64,000 nucleotides of DNA, from the NCBI GenBank assembly GCA_030411725.1, contig MU839830.1, positions 1,736,001 through 1,800,000 on the forward strand, in the 5' to 3' direction. The notes beneath the pieces were generated by a model that was given only the letters and a program-made list of their open reading frames with translations, was not told the DNA's origin and ran no database searches. This DNA comes from Echria macrotheca. Lineage: Eukaryota > Ascomycota > Sordariomycetes > Sordariales > Schizotheciaceae. The translations under genes and the position numbers were made by a program. Below are positions 1-10,689 of this stretch, one piece after another; positions within the stretch are counted from its first letter, which is position 1; each line of letters starts with the position of its first letter.

Positions 1-154
1 CGGCGACCTGAACGGCGTCGTCGTCCTGCCCAGGGAGCTGGCCGAGGCGGCGCTGCCGCTGATGGCGAAGCAGGTTGAGGCAGACTCGGCTATGGCTGTC
101 GCGATTTCGGACGGTATGAGTTTCACCGAGGCGAGCAAGAGGTTTCGACCGTGA
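1..154 (+). CDS. RraA-like / HMG-CHA aldolase family protein, C-terminal end (partial)
   Basis: Only the last 50 codons are inside the window; the first complete codon starts at base 2 and the stop TGA is at 152-154. The peptide opens with GDLNGVVVLPRELAEAAL, which matches the conserved 'GD.dGVvviPre.ae' end of the RraA / 4-hydroxy-4-methyl-2-oxoglutarate aldolase fold. It then has a helical tail ending in FTEASKRFRP. Fungal members are small metal-dependent proteins, usually called dimethylmenaquinone methyltransferase-like; real activities in fungi are mostly unknown. No intron is visible in this fragment. The family call rests on one motif, so it is moderately sure; the start and upstream exons lie outside the window. 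Confidence 0.7.
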   Translation, partial: GDLNGVVVLPRELAEAALPLMAKQVEADSAMAVAISDGMSFTEASKRFRP

Positions 155-1682
155 TGGCGTGTGGCTTCTTCTGTGGTGGCATGTTGTCAAAGGTGAAGTA
201 GTTGGTGATGTGCGATTGCGCAACTCTCTCCCATGACTGGATGAGAGTATATTCCTTCGATCGAACGATCGCAATTCTAATCCACGGGGGCTGCCGTTTA
301 TTCTAGACCTTGGCATGAATCTGTTAGCTCATTTGCTTGTTAACCACGGCTCTGATAAGCCGACCAATGCCTGTCACCTTCGGTATAGAAGCGTTGAGTC
401 AACTTGGCGACTAGCCTTTCTCGTCGTAGCACTAGATAATGGATTCCAATCTGGATATACCTCCAACTTGGGGTCATGCGCATCCTCATCGAACGCCAGA
501 CCTTCGAAGCTCCGATGGGGAAACTCCAAGCAACCAGAGGCGAGCAGGGAAGCGGAATGCAGCACAAGAACATCCATGAGAAGCTCTGGTATTCCATTTA
601 CAACGTTCTGTTTCCCAACGCAGGCGAGCTGCCGACTTCACCATATTTCGAAGTATCAGAGGATACTCCCGACGGTTCAGGGGACATTATCGACAATTTA
701 CATGATTTCATTCCAGATTTCCTTGACCCAGACTCGTGGTCAAAACCAGGTACCTTATATTAGGTACCCGTTCGGGATTTAGACACCGATCATTCCGGTG
801 ATACCCTACCTCCATCCGCGTCAGCACCTCTCATGACAAACCGTAGGTACCTACCTAGCCACGATGAATCAAACAAGGCGACTCTAGGAAAGTATATCCT
901 ATTCAGACTGCGTTTATCCACGGAACAGCCTCTCGAGACAACGCGTTTGTCACACGGAAAGGGGGGGCAGAAGCAGAAGCAGCCATGGTGTATGTACACC
1001 ACCAACACACCGATGATAGATGATATTGAACAAGAGCATGAAGCAGGGACGGGACGGGTCTACCCCGACGCTTCAAGTCACTCAGATACTATATTTATTA
1101 CGAGAAATACGCTACCGCCTGGCAATCGCCGAGGACTTGTCTAGCAATTTGAGGGTCGCCGGCGTCTTTAGACCCCCCCCCAGGTTGGTTGCTAGATTGA
1201 GGCTGGAGTGCAACCGTTCCTCGGCTGCTAAAGCCCTCACCAGCATCGGATATGGTTTTCATTTGCAAACACCAAAGGTACAGCGAACAGTTTTGAAAAA
1301 GCCGCAATATTTGTTCTACTTACATATGGCTAATTCTGAGCCGACAGATGGCAAGTTTGTCTGCTAAAAAGAGTTTTGTCAGCGGTTCAAGGGGGTTTTG
1401 GTACCTACCTAGGTAGGTAGGCTGGCCTCCCTTTCTGAATCGGTGGATGCCCGCCTTTAGAGATCTCCGCCTTTAAGCTGAACCCGAGTCAGCCTTCGAT
1501 GTTGAGCTTTATTACACTGGTCGACGTCCAAGGACTCAAAAACAAATAGGTAGGTAGGAAGTTGTGTACAGGGATAACCCTATCACCTGCCAGTTTAAAA
1601 CACAAAGGGGCCACGAGAACGAGGGGCATTCTGCGTACCATCTTCGTCTAATCGAATATATTATCTAGATAACCTCCCCTTC
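155..1682. other. Intergenic region, no supported gene
   Basis: Several short open frames lie on both strands (for example 315-782 +), but none shows a domain, a coherent codon preference or splice signals, and frames overlap on opposite strands. The stretch holds several copies of the TAGGTAGG / GGTACC motif (around 845-860, 1400-1424 and 1545-1560). The last part, about 1580-1680, is the 3' flank of the membrane-protein gene on the minus strand. Confidence 0.6.
1400..1424. repeat. TAGGTA-type palindromic short repeat
   Basis: Positions 1400-1424 read as GGTACC followed by alternating CCTA/TAGG tetramers, forming an almost perfect palindrome. Shorter versions recur in non-coding parts of the window: about 845-860, 1545-1557, 16547-16557, 21016-21026, 23001-23010, 47155-47172 and 55391-55400. 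It is a genome-wide short motif of intergenic DNA rather than part of a gene; function not known. Confidence 0.7.
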
Positions 1683-2663
1683 CTATGGCCCATGCCCATA
1701 AGCTTGCCGACCTGGTCTCCCCTCAGCAGGAAGCTCGACGGCCATCTGAGTCGTCGACATCTCGGCCGCATGCTGTGTGGTCGCCAACTCACTCGGAGCA
1801 CGCTGCTGTTCCGAATACACCGGCGGTCCGCCGTAAAAGTGCGTATCCGGCTTCGTCTGGGAAGTGGCGGTGTCTGAGTACGCCCCGGCGGCGGCGCCAG
1901 GCGAGATATCCGCTGCCCGCTCTCTCCTCCGCTTCCGCCACAGCATAAACAACGCAGCCAGCAGACCCAGGACTACGACGGGTATCGCAACTCCGATCCC
2001 CACGGCCGCGCCGGTGGACAGTCCGGAGGAGGGGGACGACGATTCGGCCGCTGGACTCGGGCTTATTGGGCTCCCCGCAGGAGGCGTCGCCGAGCTCGAA
2101 CTTCCCGTCCCTGACGACCCGGCGGCCGCCGTCGAACTAGAAGGCAGATCCGTCGCCTGATACACCATCCTGACGCCGTAGGCGTTGATCCCCTGGACAC
2201 CGCTCATGGTCCGCGTGACGGTCGACGTCCGGCCGCCCCCCGACTCGGTGACGGGGATCGCCTTCGTCTGCGTGCCGGCGATCCACGTGCAGAACTTGCT
2301 CTTCCAGGGCCCGTCGAGCGTCGCGGGGTTGAGACATGACAGCGAGACGTCGGCGTCGTACGTCGGACAGCATGTGACGGTTGTGATGGACGAGACGCCG
2401 GTGTTGTCGTGGCAGGCGCTCCAGTAGCCGCTTGGGCAGGCGATGCCGGGCGAGAAGAAGGACCTCTCGGCTGTGTTGAAGCCGCTGGGCAGGCAGCTGA
2501 GCTGGTCCTGGATCAGGAAGATGTTGGACGAGGTTGGGAGGTAGACGCCGGCGCAGTCGCTGTTCGACCGGGTGAAAGTTGTCGTGAGAGGGATGCGCGG
2601 GAACGATGTGATGGTGAAGGGCGTGTATGTGGACGTCGAACTTGGCGATGAAGCGTCCGCCAT
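1683..2663 (-). CDS. Cys-rich single-pass membrane protein with Ser/Thr-rich stalk
   Basis: Single exon, 326 aa. The ATG at 2663-2661 sits in a good Kozak-like context (CGCCATGG); the frame continues upstream only as non-ATG codons. Order of parts: a short Thr/Ser-rich start without an obvious signal peptide; a region of roughly 35-125 with eight cysteines, including a CC pair; a low-complexity Ser/Thr/Pro/Ala stalk (about 175-215); one strong membrane helix (about 220-242, AVGIGVAIPVVVLGLLAALF) followed at once by a basic stop-transfer cluster (WRKRRRER); and a cytosolic tail of about 80 residues rich in Gln, Thr and Tyr. This layout is common among uncharacterised fungal surface proteins with an SKG6/AXL2-like membrane segment. 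The missing signal peptide is usual for this group, so the helix probably works as a signal anchor. Function unknown; wall sensing or surface display is only a guess. Confidence 0.8.
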   Translation of the reverse strand: MADASSPSSTSTYTPFTITSFPRIPLTTTFTRSNSDCAGVYLPTSSNIFLIQDQLSCLPSGFNTAERSFFSPGIACPSGYWSACHDNTGVSSITTVTCCPTYDADVSLSCLNPATLDGPWKSKFCTWIAGTQTKAIPVTESGGGRTSTVTRTMSGVQGINAYGVRMVYQATDLPSSSTAAAGSSGTGSSSSATPPAGSPISPSPAAESSSPSSGLSTGAAVGIGVAIPVVVLGLLAALFMLWRKRRRERAADISPGAAAGAYSDTATSQTKPDTHFYGGPPVYSEQQRAPSELATTQHAAEMSTTQMAVELPAEGRPGRQAYGHGP

Positions 2664-3665
2664 GGCGTCGAGAATCAAGGGTTGATTAGGTTAGTTTATT
2701 AGGGGTATTTCATTGCTGTCGCGTCCTCGACGGATGGTGGGTTTGGCAGAGTTGAAGAGAACGGAGGCGGTCGCCATCGGAACATGGACCCACGTCCGCA
2801 TAAACACCCCCCTGGAAGACGTTTCCGGGTCATGGCGGTGCGCAAACCCCGATCGATGCCGGGGCTTATGAGTTAAGGCATTTGACGAGTGACCGCGCCA
2901 TGGGTACCATCGACCGGGGTAGCAAAGGTACCTACGCAGTGGCGAGCGTATTCGCACTCATAAGGGAGGCTGGGGGCCAGATCCGTAATATGCTCTGACG
3001 TGACCGGAGAGTTTTGCTCCAAGTATCCGTAATTTCAGAATGTGTTTCGCCCAGTCGGACTCGGGTACGACGGCAAATCGGATTGTGCTGCTGATGAACC
3101 ATTGGCATCCTTGCATGGGTGGACACTGTCGGATCGTCGGACTGCCCATCCATATCTCGGATACGGTCAGGTGACTTGCCTGGTTGTTCGTCCTTTAAGG
3201 ACTTCGAATTGCGCCGTCGCAGATACACCACCAAGTTCGAGTCTTAATTTTGTCGAGAAACAGGTCTGAAGTCGTCTCAGTTCATGTTGGACTCCGATGC
3301 CTCAGTTGACCCTGCATGTCAGCGGGTCTTTTGTTCTGTTGCACTAATGACGGTTTAGCGGTAACGCAATCGATAATGGTTCTCCATAGACTGGGATAGA
3401 AGCTCCGTGATAGATCGGGATCAACCGCGCGGGAAGGTGCATCCTCGATGTCGTTACATGCAGGAAGGACGGGAGGGGGAAGAGGGGAAAGCGATGGCGG
3501 ACGAGAGAATCAGAGTTCTCGGTGGTTCTCAGAAGGCTCCTCTGTTGCAACTGCTTCGAGATATCGGAATCCTACTGTCACTGTGGGCCTGTGGTCCAAA
3601 TCAGTGAAAGGTCTCGTCAGTTAGCTGGTCTAGTCATCATCGAGACTCCGTTTCTACACCTGACA
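2664..3665. other. Divergent intergenic region
   Basis: About 1 kb between the divergently transcribed membrane-protein gene and the MFS transporter. It must contain both promoters, but I could not pick out a convincing TATA box or a known binding site. Open frames here (such as 2932-3234 on the minus strand) overlap each other and show no family features. Confidence 0.55.
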
Positions 3666-5073
3666 ATGCCTTCATGGCGTTCCGACCCGCGCTTCATCGT
3701 CCTCACCGTCGCTGTCGGTCAATTTTCCGACTTCTTCCTCTTCGCCATGCGCGTGCCCCTCCTGCCCTCGCTCGTGCGCTCGCACTTGGACGCCCCTGAA
3801 CACGACGTCCAGTCCCTTGTCGCCTCCTTGCTCGCCTCGTTCAGCATCGCGACGTTGGTAACTGCCATCCCCGCCGGATGGTTGGCGGATTTCCCGTCTT
3901 TAAGGGGGAAACTGTACCTTGCGGGCCTGGGAGCTCTGTTCTGGTCGACAGTGACGTTTTACACGAGTAGCAGCTACGCCATGATCGTATTCTCACGCGT
4001 CTTGAATGGGTCAAGCGCGGCGCTGTTGTATGCAGCTGGCTTTTCGATCGTGGCGGATGCTGTCGCGCCGGGGGACCTGGGGAAAGCCCTTGGCACGGTA
4101 TGTTCTGTCTTTGTAACTTTGTGCCTTCCTCTCGCTGATCACGTTTCGACAGATTCGATCTATCGTTGCTGCCGGAGACCTTGTCGGACCGCCACTTGGT
4201 GGATTGATATTCTCTCGCTGGGGGTTCGATGGAATTCTCAACACTAGTATTGCCGTTCTTTCGGTTGACTTGGTGATGAGGCTGCTAATGATAGAGAGAC
4301 GGTGTCCAAGTCCTCAGGAGCTCGGGGACGCCTTGACTGCTGAGGTCACGGAGACCGACCGGCTTCTACCAGCGTATTCCGAACCTGAACCGATACCGTT
4401 TCCTGCCCGGCAAAGACTCCGGCTCCCTATCTTGATGTGTCTCACCGACTCGCAGCTCGCCGTGGCACTGGCCCTTAGCTTTATGCAGTGCGTGATGCTC
4501 GGTTCATACGACGCAACGCTCGCCATGGAAGCTGGTGATCGGTTTGGCCTGTCTCCGGAGCAGATAGGTGCCGTGTTCCTCGGCCTAGCCATCCCGGTTC
4601 TCACTGTTGCACCCTTTGCCGGGTGGGCTGTTGATCGATATGGCCCCCGAAAAGTTGCCGTTGCGGGCTTTGGCTGCTTTGTGCCAACGTTGTCCCTGGT
4701 CGCGCTGCTTTCTAGCGATTATTTGATCCCGCAGCTGTCGAAATTCCCGGCCTTCTTTGTTTTGTTGTCGGCTCAGGGGTTTTGCCTGGCTCTGGTCTCT
4801 ACACCAAGTATCGTTAAGGCGAAACAGGCTGTTGAAAAGGCAGTGCAGGCTAATCCTCGGCGGTTTGGTCCACAAGGTGCCACTGGCCAGATGTTTGGAC
4901 TAAACACCGTCGTGTCGAGCCTTGGGTTGATGGTCGGAAACTGGACAAGTGCTCTGCTACGAGAGTCGGTTGGGTACACAGGCATGAATTTGATTTTGGG
5001 CGGCGCTTGTCTGTTTGCTGCTGTTGCTGCAGCAGCATTCTTTGATGAGGACACGAAGGCTTCCATGCTTTGA
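3666..5073 (+). CDS. MFS transporter, drug/amine:H+ antiporter type (DHA1, VMAT-like)
   Basis: Two exons, 3666-4097 and 4153-5073, with a 55-nt intron (GTATGT...GACAG) in phase 0, giving 450 aa. The start is the ATG in MPSWRSDPRF just before the first membrane helix; the frame is open further upstream but that part looks non-coding. About twelve hydrophobic segments are visible in two halves split by a hydrophilic loop (around residues 190-235, with LLPAYSEPEPIP). The MFS loop motif appears as GWAVDRYGPRKVAV after helix 8, and helix 5 carries VGPPLGGLIF, like the antiporter motif C region. It should export or exchange small organic compounds at the plasma or vacuolar membrane; the substrate cannot be read. 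The acyltransferase gene follows 571 bp downstream on the same strand, which would suit a shared small-molecule pathway, but this is inference. Confidence 0.9.
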
Positions 5074-5644
5074 AAAATGTTGATACAAAGGTCCGGATAG
5101 AACTCGGTGACTTGGATAGCAAGGATTACAGACTTTCAGGTAAGTCTCATCTGAATATAGATGGATTTTGCTGTCACCCCTACGTCCTCCGCATTATACA
5201 CTAATGTATGCGCTAGGTCGAGACCTTTTATATTTTATTTCCGGTGAATAGACGTTTAAGAACGTAATTGATAGATCGTAAAGCCCTTGCTAATGGTTCT
5301 TTTGCCATTGCTAATGCGCTGAAACGCTTGTATCTGAGTATTTAGGCCAAAAACTTATCTTCAAGGGGATGCGTACGAATCAAAAAGGGGGTGCACCCCT
5401 ATCAGACGCCTTTGTGGTTAAGCAACAATGTAGCTGAGCTCCTCCGGCTCACCCAAGCTCATCTTGATTAGGTAGTGGGTCCAGGTGAGCCGACGCAGCC
5501 AAGGGGTTGGGTTGGCCCCATACGCGTATCCGACGCGTATCGCTTCCGTCCTTTCCGCTGTCTCGGTCAACAGAAACTTCATCTCAAGATTCTTGAACCT
5601 CAGCATCCCTAATAATAGTAATAACACACAGTGAAGCTCTCAGA
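5074..5644. other. Spacer between MFS and acyltransferase genes
   Basis: AT-richer spacer of about 570 bp with the terminator of the MFS gene and the promoter of the acyltransferase gene. On the minus strand at 5418-5606 it contains a short protein-like reading frame (listed separately). Confidence 0.5.
5418..5606 (-). other. Short protein-like frame, possibly the last exon of a lost gene
   Basis: ATG at 5606-5604, stop TAA at 5420-5418, 62 aa. The peptide (ending ...GEPEELSYIVA) is not low-complexity and its codons prefer C or G in third position (CTG, GTC, GCC, ACC, CTC), as in the real genes here. A segment reading VGYAYGANPTPWLRRLTW looks like part of a folded enzyme. No upstream exon can exist on this strand because the acyltransferase gene begins at 5645 on the opposite strand. 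I do not recognise the family. It could be the 3' remnant of a neighbour cut off by rearrangement, or chance. Confidence 0.25.
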
Positions 5645-7111
5645 ATGGAACACAAGCCAGAATTCCAGAGATATGCAAGTAGGTTGCCACGGCCTGGCGA
5701 TATCTCCCAGACTAACAAAAATCCAGGCCCAAACGAGCAGCGCACCATCAGCCGAGAGGACCTCGGCTTCTACCACGGCGTGGTCATTGGCGCCATCTAT
5801 GAATTCGACGACGCGTTTGACATAACATGCTCGCAATCCTTTTATCCGTCTGTCAAGCAATGTGTCGAGGAACACCCTTTCATGGCCGTTGTCGTGGCTG
5901 ACCGACATACCGACAAGGCCTACTATCAGCGGGTGCCAACCATCAACCTCGCTGATCACATCACCGTTCTCGACAGATGCGGAGGTACCGGCGACTTGGA
6001 AGCCATCGCAGATCTATTGAGGTCACAGCTCGACCGTCCGTTTAATCACGAGATACCCCCGTGGCGCGTTGTTGTTCAACCTCTGGGCTCGTCCCGCTCG
6101 TGTTTCGTCGCCTTCGTCTTCTCTCACACCATTCTCGACGGTCCTTCTGGATATGCCTTTCACCGGACTTTCCTGAAGGCTGCCGGTCCCGCCTCGAGAC
6201 AAATCGTCACCCCTTCCGCTATCACCACGCCCTCGACGCCTCTTCCGCCACCTTTCGATACCCCATCGAGGTTAGCGATATCCTGGTCCTTTCTCTTGGC
6301 TCCGCTCCTGGCCGTCTTGCTCCCCCGGTTTGTTGCAAACTGGCTAGGCCTCAAAGCACAAGCGTCGGCCGTTGACCAGGGGACATGGACCGGTGGTCCT
6401 TGCATATTTGACCGGGCTGTGACCCGTACGAAGCTGGTCCTTGGCGAGATCCCGCCCATTCCTCTCGAAAAGGCCCTTCGGATATCAAAGGAGAATGGCT
6501 CCAGGCTCACAGGAGCCCTGCACCAGCTTATTGTTCGCGCGTTGAGGAAAGCCCTGGCTGACAATCTAACGGTCACCAACCTTATCTCACAAACCCCCAT
6601 CAACATGCGGAATGCTGCAGGTGTGGCTCAGAACGAGATGGGAGAGTTTGCTTCAGGAGTATATGCCGTGCATCCCCTTATCACACCCGAATCATGCTCA
6701 GGGCCTCTCACCGAGGCGGAATGGACCGCTGCACGCGCCTGCAGCGAGCAGCTGGCAGAAGCGTCATATAGACTACAGGACCAACCGATTGGACTGCTGC
6801 GCTATGTCCCGAGTATCCGAAAGTGGACGGCCGCCAAGCTGGGACAGGCCAGGGACAGCTCGTATGAGTTGAGCAATGTAGGTGTGTTTGATGGGATGGG
6901 AGACGGTGTCAAGGTCCGGAAAATGGTGTTTGCGCAGCCTGGCATGGTTGTGGGAAGTCCGCTGTGTATAAATGTGGCGAGCGCAAAGAGCGGAGGGTTA
7001 GTGTACACAATCACCTGGGCGACAGGGGCGTTGGGCGTGCCTGAATCAGAGGAAGAGCCATTTGTTAAGGGCATCTGTCAGTCGATCCGGCAAGATTTCC
7101 AGAGTTTCTGA
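5645..7111 (+). CDS. Acyltransferase of the alcohol acetyltransferase / condensation-like superfamily
   Basis: Open frame of 488 codons plus stop. The catalytic signature HTILDG (HxxxDG) is at residues 161-166, and the expected second-half strand and helix pattern follows, with a closing LSNVGVFDG-like motif near 417. This places it with AATase/BAHD-type CoA-dependent O- or N-acyltransferases, which act in the cytosol on alcohols or secondary metabolites. Near the start an intron is likely: 5679-5726 has GTAGGT at the 5' side, ACTAAC as branch site and ATCCAG at the end. It is exactly 48 nt, so both versions stay in frame. Splicing would join MEHKPEFQRYA to SPNEQRTISRED, giving about 472 aa and a more family-like N terminus. 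The gene ends 45 bp before the retrotransposon. Together with the upstream MFS gene it may form a small biosynthetic pair. Confidence 0.85.
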   Translation: MEHKPEFQRYASRLPRPGDISQTNKNPGPNEQRTISREDLGFYHGVVIGAIYEFDDAFDITCSQSFYPSVKQCVEEHPFMAVVVADRHTDKAYYQRVPTINLADHITVLDRCGGTGDLEAIADLLRSQLDRPFNHEIPPWRVVVQPLGSSRSCFVAFVFSHTILDGPSGYAFHRTFLKAAGPASRQIVTPSAITTPSTPLPPPFDTPSRLAISWSFLLAPLLAVLLPRFVANWLGLKAQASAVDQGTWTGGPCIFDRAVTRTKLVLGEIPPIPLEKALRISKENGSRLTGALHQLIVRALRKALADNLTVTNLISQTPINMRNAAGVAQNEMGEFASGVYAVHPLITPESCSGPLTEAEWTAARACSEQLAEASYRLQDQPIGLLRYVPSIRKWTAAKLGQARDSSYELSNVGVFDGMGDGVKVRKMVFAQPGMVVGSPLCINVASAKSGGLVYTITWATGALGVPESEEEPFVKGICQSIRQDFQSF

Positions 7112-7156
7112 GGAGAAGTAGCAATGAGATAATTGCCCAAGTACCTTGAGGCAGAT

Positions 7157-7357
7157 TGTATAAAAAAATGCAATACCCTTATCTCTTATCGGCGCCTTAT
7201 CTTATCTCCTATCTTATCGCGCAACCCCGCCTTACTACTACATAACGTAAATACTACACATAGGGTTTTACTTCTCTTTTCTCTTCTCTCCAGCTTAAAA
7301 TCTTTAAACCTAGTAAATAAAAACCGCTTTTGCAACGGTTTAAGCCACTACGTAACA
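7157..7357 (+). repeat. 5' LTR (G-depleted copy)
   Basis: Begins TGTA and ends TAACA. It aligns along its whole length with 14004-14202. The differences are nearly all transitions in which this copy has A where the right LTR has G, or keeps C where the right LTR has T. So this copy was mutated mainly G-to-A (deamination of the minus strand). The five bases before it are CAGAT. Confidence 0.9.
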
Positions 7358-10300
7358 ATCCTAAACTTAAACAACCTATACCTACAAAGGTTATAATATC
7401 CAACCAATTTTCAAATCCCCAAACCAACTAAAAACCAACTAACTAAGCCTATAATAGTAAAGCTAAATAACATTAACGCGTAGTATAGCTAAAAGGCTAT
7501 TAACTATAAAAAGTTATATATTATAACTAAATATAATAAGAAGATTTTCGTTAAAACGATTTATTATACCTTTAAAAGTATAAGTAAGTTTTAAGGAAAT
7601 ACTAATATATATTATAAATTAACATTACTTTTATTTATATTCCAATCGCGTATTTAAACGCTAAACGAGAATAATAACCTTTACGAAGCAAATAACGATA
7701 ATAAGTTTAAAAATTCTATATATAAAAACTATAAGGAAAAGATTAAAACGTTTATAAACGAAATTTACTTTAGGTATAATAAAATTAATTTAGGTAAGGA
7801 TCTTTGTTAAAAAATTAATATTTACGTAGCGTTTTTTAAACGCTATAATTTAACTATTAAATTCTATACCTTATTACCCCTTTCTCTAATTACTTTTAAT
7901 AAACTTATAATATATAAGGATTTTGTAAAGTTAATTAAAAAGTTTTTTAAAAATATATTTTATAAGATTAAACTTTATTACTTAATAATATTAGGTTATT
8001 ATAATTAAATTTAGTTTTTATATAAATTTACTGTTAAATAAAGCGTTAATATTAAAATAATCTACTATATAGCTATTTATTTCCTTAATCGTTATAAGGT
8101 AAAGTATTAATTTAAAAAGTTATTTAATAAAGTAACTTTTAAGGAATTTATAAATATATGAAATAAACTTATAATAACTAAAACTACTTTTAATAACGCT
8201 ACTATATAGTTAATATTTACGCGTAATAAGTTAATGATTTTTAAAAATTATAACGATATTATAAAGCGTTTGCTGAGAAAAGTATTAGCTAATTAAACGC
8301 TTTTTTAAAACTAATTAAATAATATTTATATTAAAAATAACGTTTTCTATACCGTAATAATTAGTTCGCAAATTATTTATATATATTACTATTATAAATT
8401 ATCCCTAAATACTAACTGTTTTTTAAATACCCTAAACTCCTAATATATAATACCGTTAGATATAAATATAATAACGATATTAACTTAAAATAATTATAAT
8501 ACTAAATATATTAACTTTTTTATTTTTATAATAACTTTAAGAAGGATAAATTAGGCTTTAAATCTTAATTTTATTAATTAAAGAATAAATTATATACTAA
8601 CGCGGATTATTATTTAATAGATAAATCTTTGCGTATTTATATTAAAAGTTATTTAAGTAATAAAATAATAATAAATTTTAAACTTTACCTTTATAATATT
8701 TATTTTAACTATATTATAATAATTTAAAACTTATTTAATTACTTATATAAATAATACTATAATTTTAATATAAAATAAAAGGCTTTAAATGTATTTAATT
8801 TAATTAAACTTTTTTAAACCGGTGATTATAAGTTTTTTTAAAATACCTTTATTTATTTCGTAGGAAAATACCTTTTTTTTAAATTATAATAAAAGTAGGA
8901 ATTTTATTACCGTTTATATCCCTAATTATAAATAAGTTTTGTTAGGGATTATAAAGATAAAAAAATAAATTTTAAGTATTTTTTTTACTTTAAAATTTAT
9001 ATTTAGTTAAATTAAAAGTTAACTTATAATAATAATAAAGATAAAGATAAAATAATTATAAATAAAACGTTTATTATTACCCTTAATATTAACTTATTTA
9101 CTAGTAGATATAAAGGTTAAAATTAATATATTATAATAATTATAATAATTATAAATTTTTTAACTATTAACTAATTAAATATAAACTAGATTTTAACTAA
9201 TGTATTAAACGTAAGTTAGATTTATTATAACTATTTAACGTTTAATTAATTTAAATAATATATTATTAAGAATTATTATTTTATTTATTATAAAATAAAA
9301 TATATTGCTAATAAATATTTAAATTTTATACCGGTATAACCTAAATAGCGTAATAATTTACGTTTATAAAAAATTATAGAAAATTATTATTATTATTATA
9401 ATAGTTCTTTAATATCCAAAAATACTAATAAAACTTTAAATAATAAAAAGGTTACGTAAAAGGATTAGTAAAAAAATTAATTACCCTAAGGAAAATAGTT
9501 TTCTATTTTAGGGAAAAAATTATAAAAATATAGTAAAAAAAAACAATTATTTTTTAGATAGATTTTTAAATAGGAATTTGTTTATTATCCCGTATTTTAT
9601 AGTTTATAATAAAAGATTTTTAATTATAAAAAATACTTTTATTAATTTAAAAGCTAATAGTTATATTTTTGTAAATAAACGGTTTATAATATAACTTAAG
9701 GAAATATTATAAATCTTATTAAAAATTAACTTTAAACCCTATTATATTATTAGCTATAATTAAAATAATTAATAAGCTATTAAAAAAGCTTTATAAGCTA
9801 ACCTTTATATTTAAAACTAAATTATTAAAAATAAATAGCTTATTATAATTAATACTATATATAATATTATTTTAAGTAAGAAATAGTTAATATATTGGGA
9901 TTTATATATAAATTATTAACGAAAGCGCTTATTATTTTCCTTAAAGTAGTTAAAGAACCTATTATTTTAAAAATTTATTGAAATAAATTATTTGCCTATA
10001 AAATAAGTAGTTAATCTAGCTATATAGAAAAATGCTAATATTCGTAATGTTAAGTTGGAGGAGCAAAATTACTAAGCTTGTAAATAGCGCGAAAACTAAA
10101 AGGTAATTTTAGTAAAAGTTTATAAATTAAAGAAATAATAAATTTAAGCTTTATAATTATTAATAACGTAATTATTTTTAATTATTTAATTAATTTATAT
10201 TTTTTATTATAATTTTACGGTTTTAGTAGATTAGGAATTATTAAAGATATAAAGAGTTATTAAGGGCCTATTACCTTTTTTACTAAAAAAATAGCCGTAT

Positions 10301-10689
10301 TTTAAATTTAATAAAAAGCTAATTAATTTATATTTCCTTTAAAATACTTAAAAACTATATTAACTTTAAAGGGATATAATTAGTTAATATTACGCTTATT
10401 TGCTAAATTACATAGTAATTAATACTATTTTACTGCTAAAAATGATAAAAAACGGTAAAATTTATACTATTTATTTAGTGGAAATTAATTACTATATTAA
10501 TATAAAGCGTACTAAGTAACTAATACTATTAAATAATAAGGAACTTTATAAAAAGGTTATTATAACCATTTTTATTAAATATTATAATTATTTAAATATT
10601 TTTAGTAAAATTAACTCCGATAAAATTATAGCTTATTAGCTAGAAAGGGATTTTAAAATTTAGCTTAAGGATAATACTTATCTTAAGGA

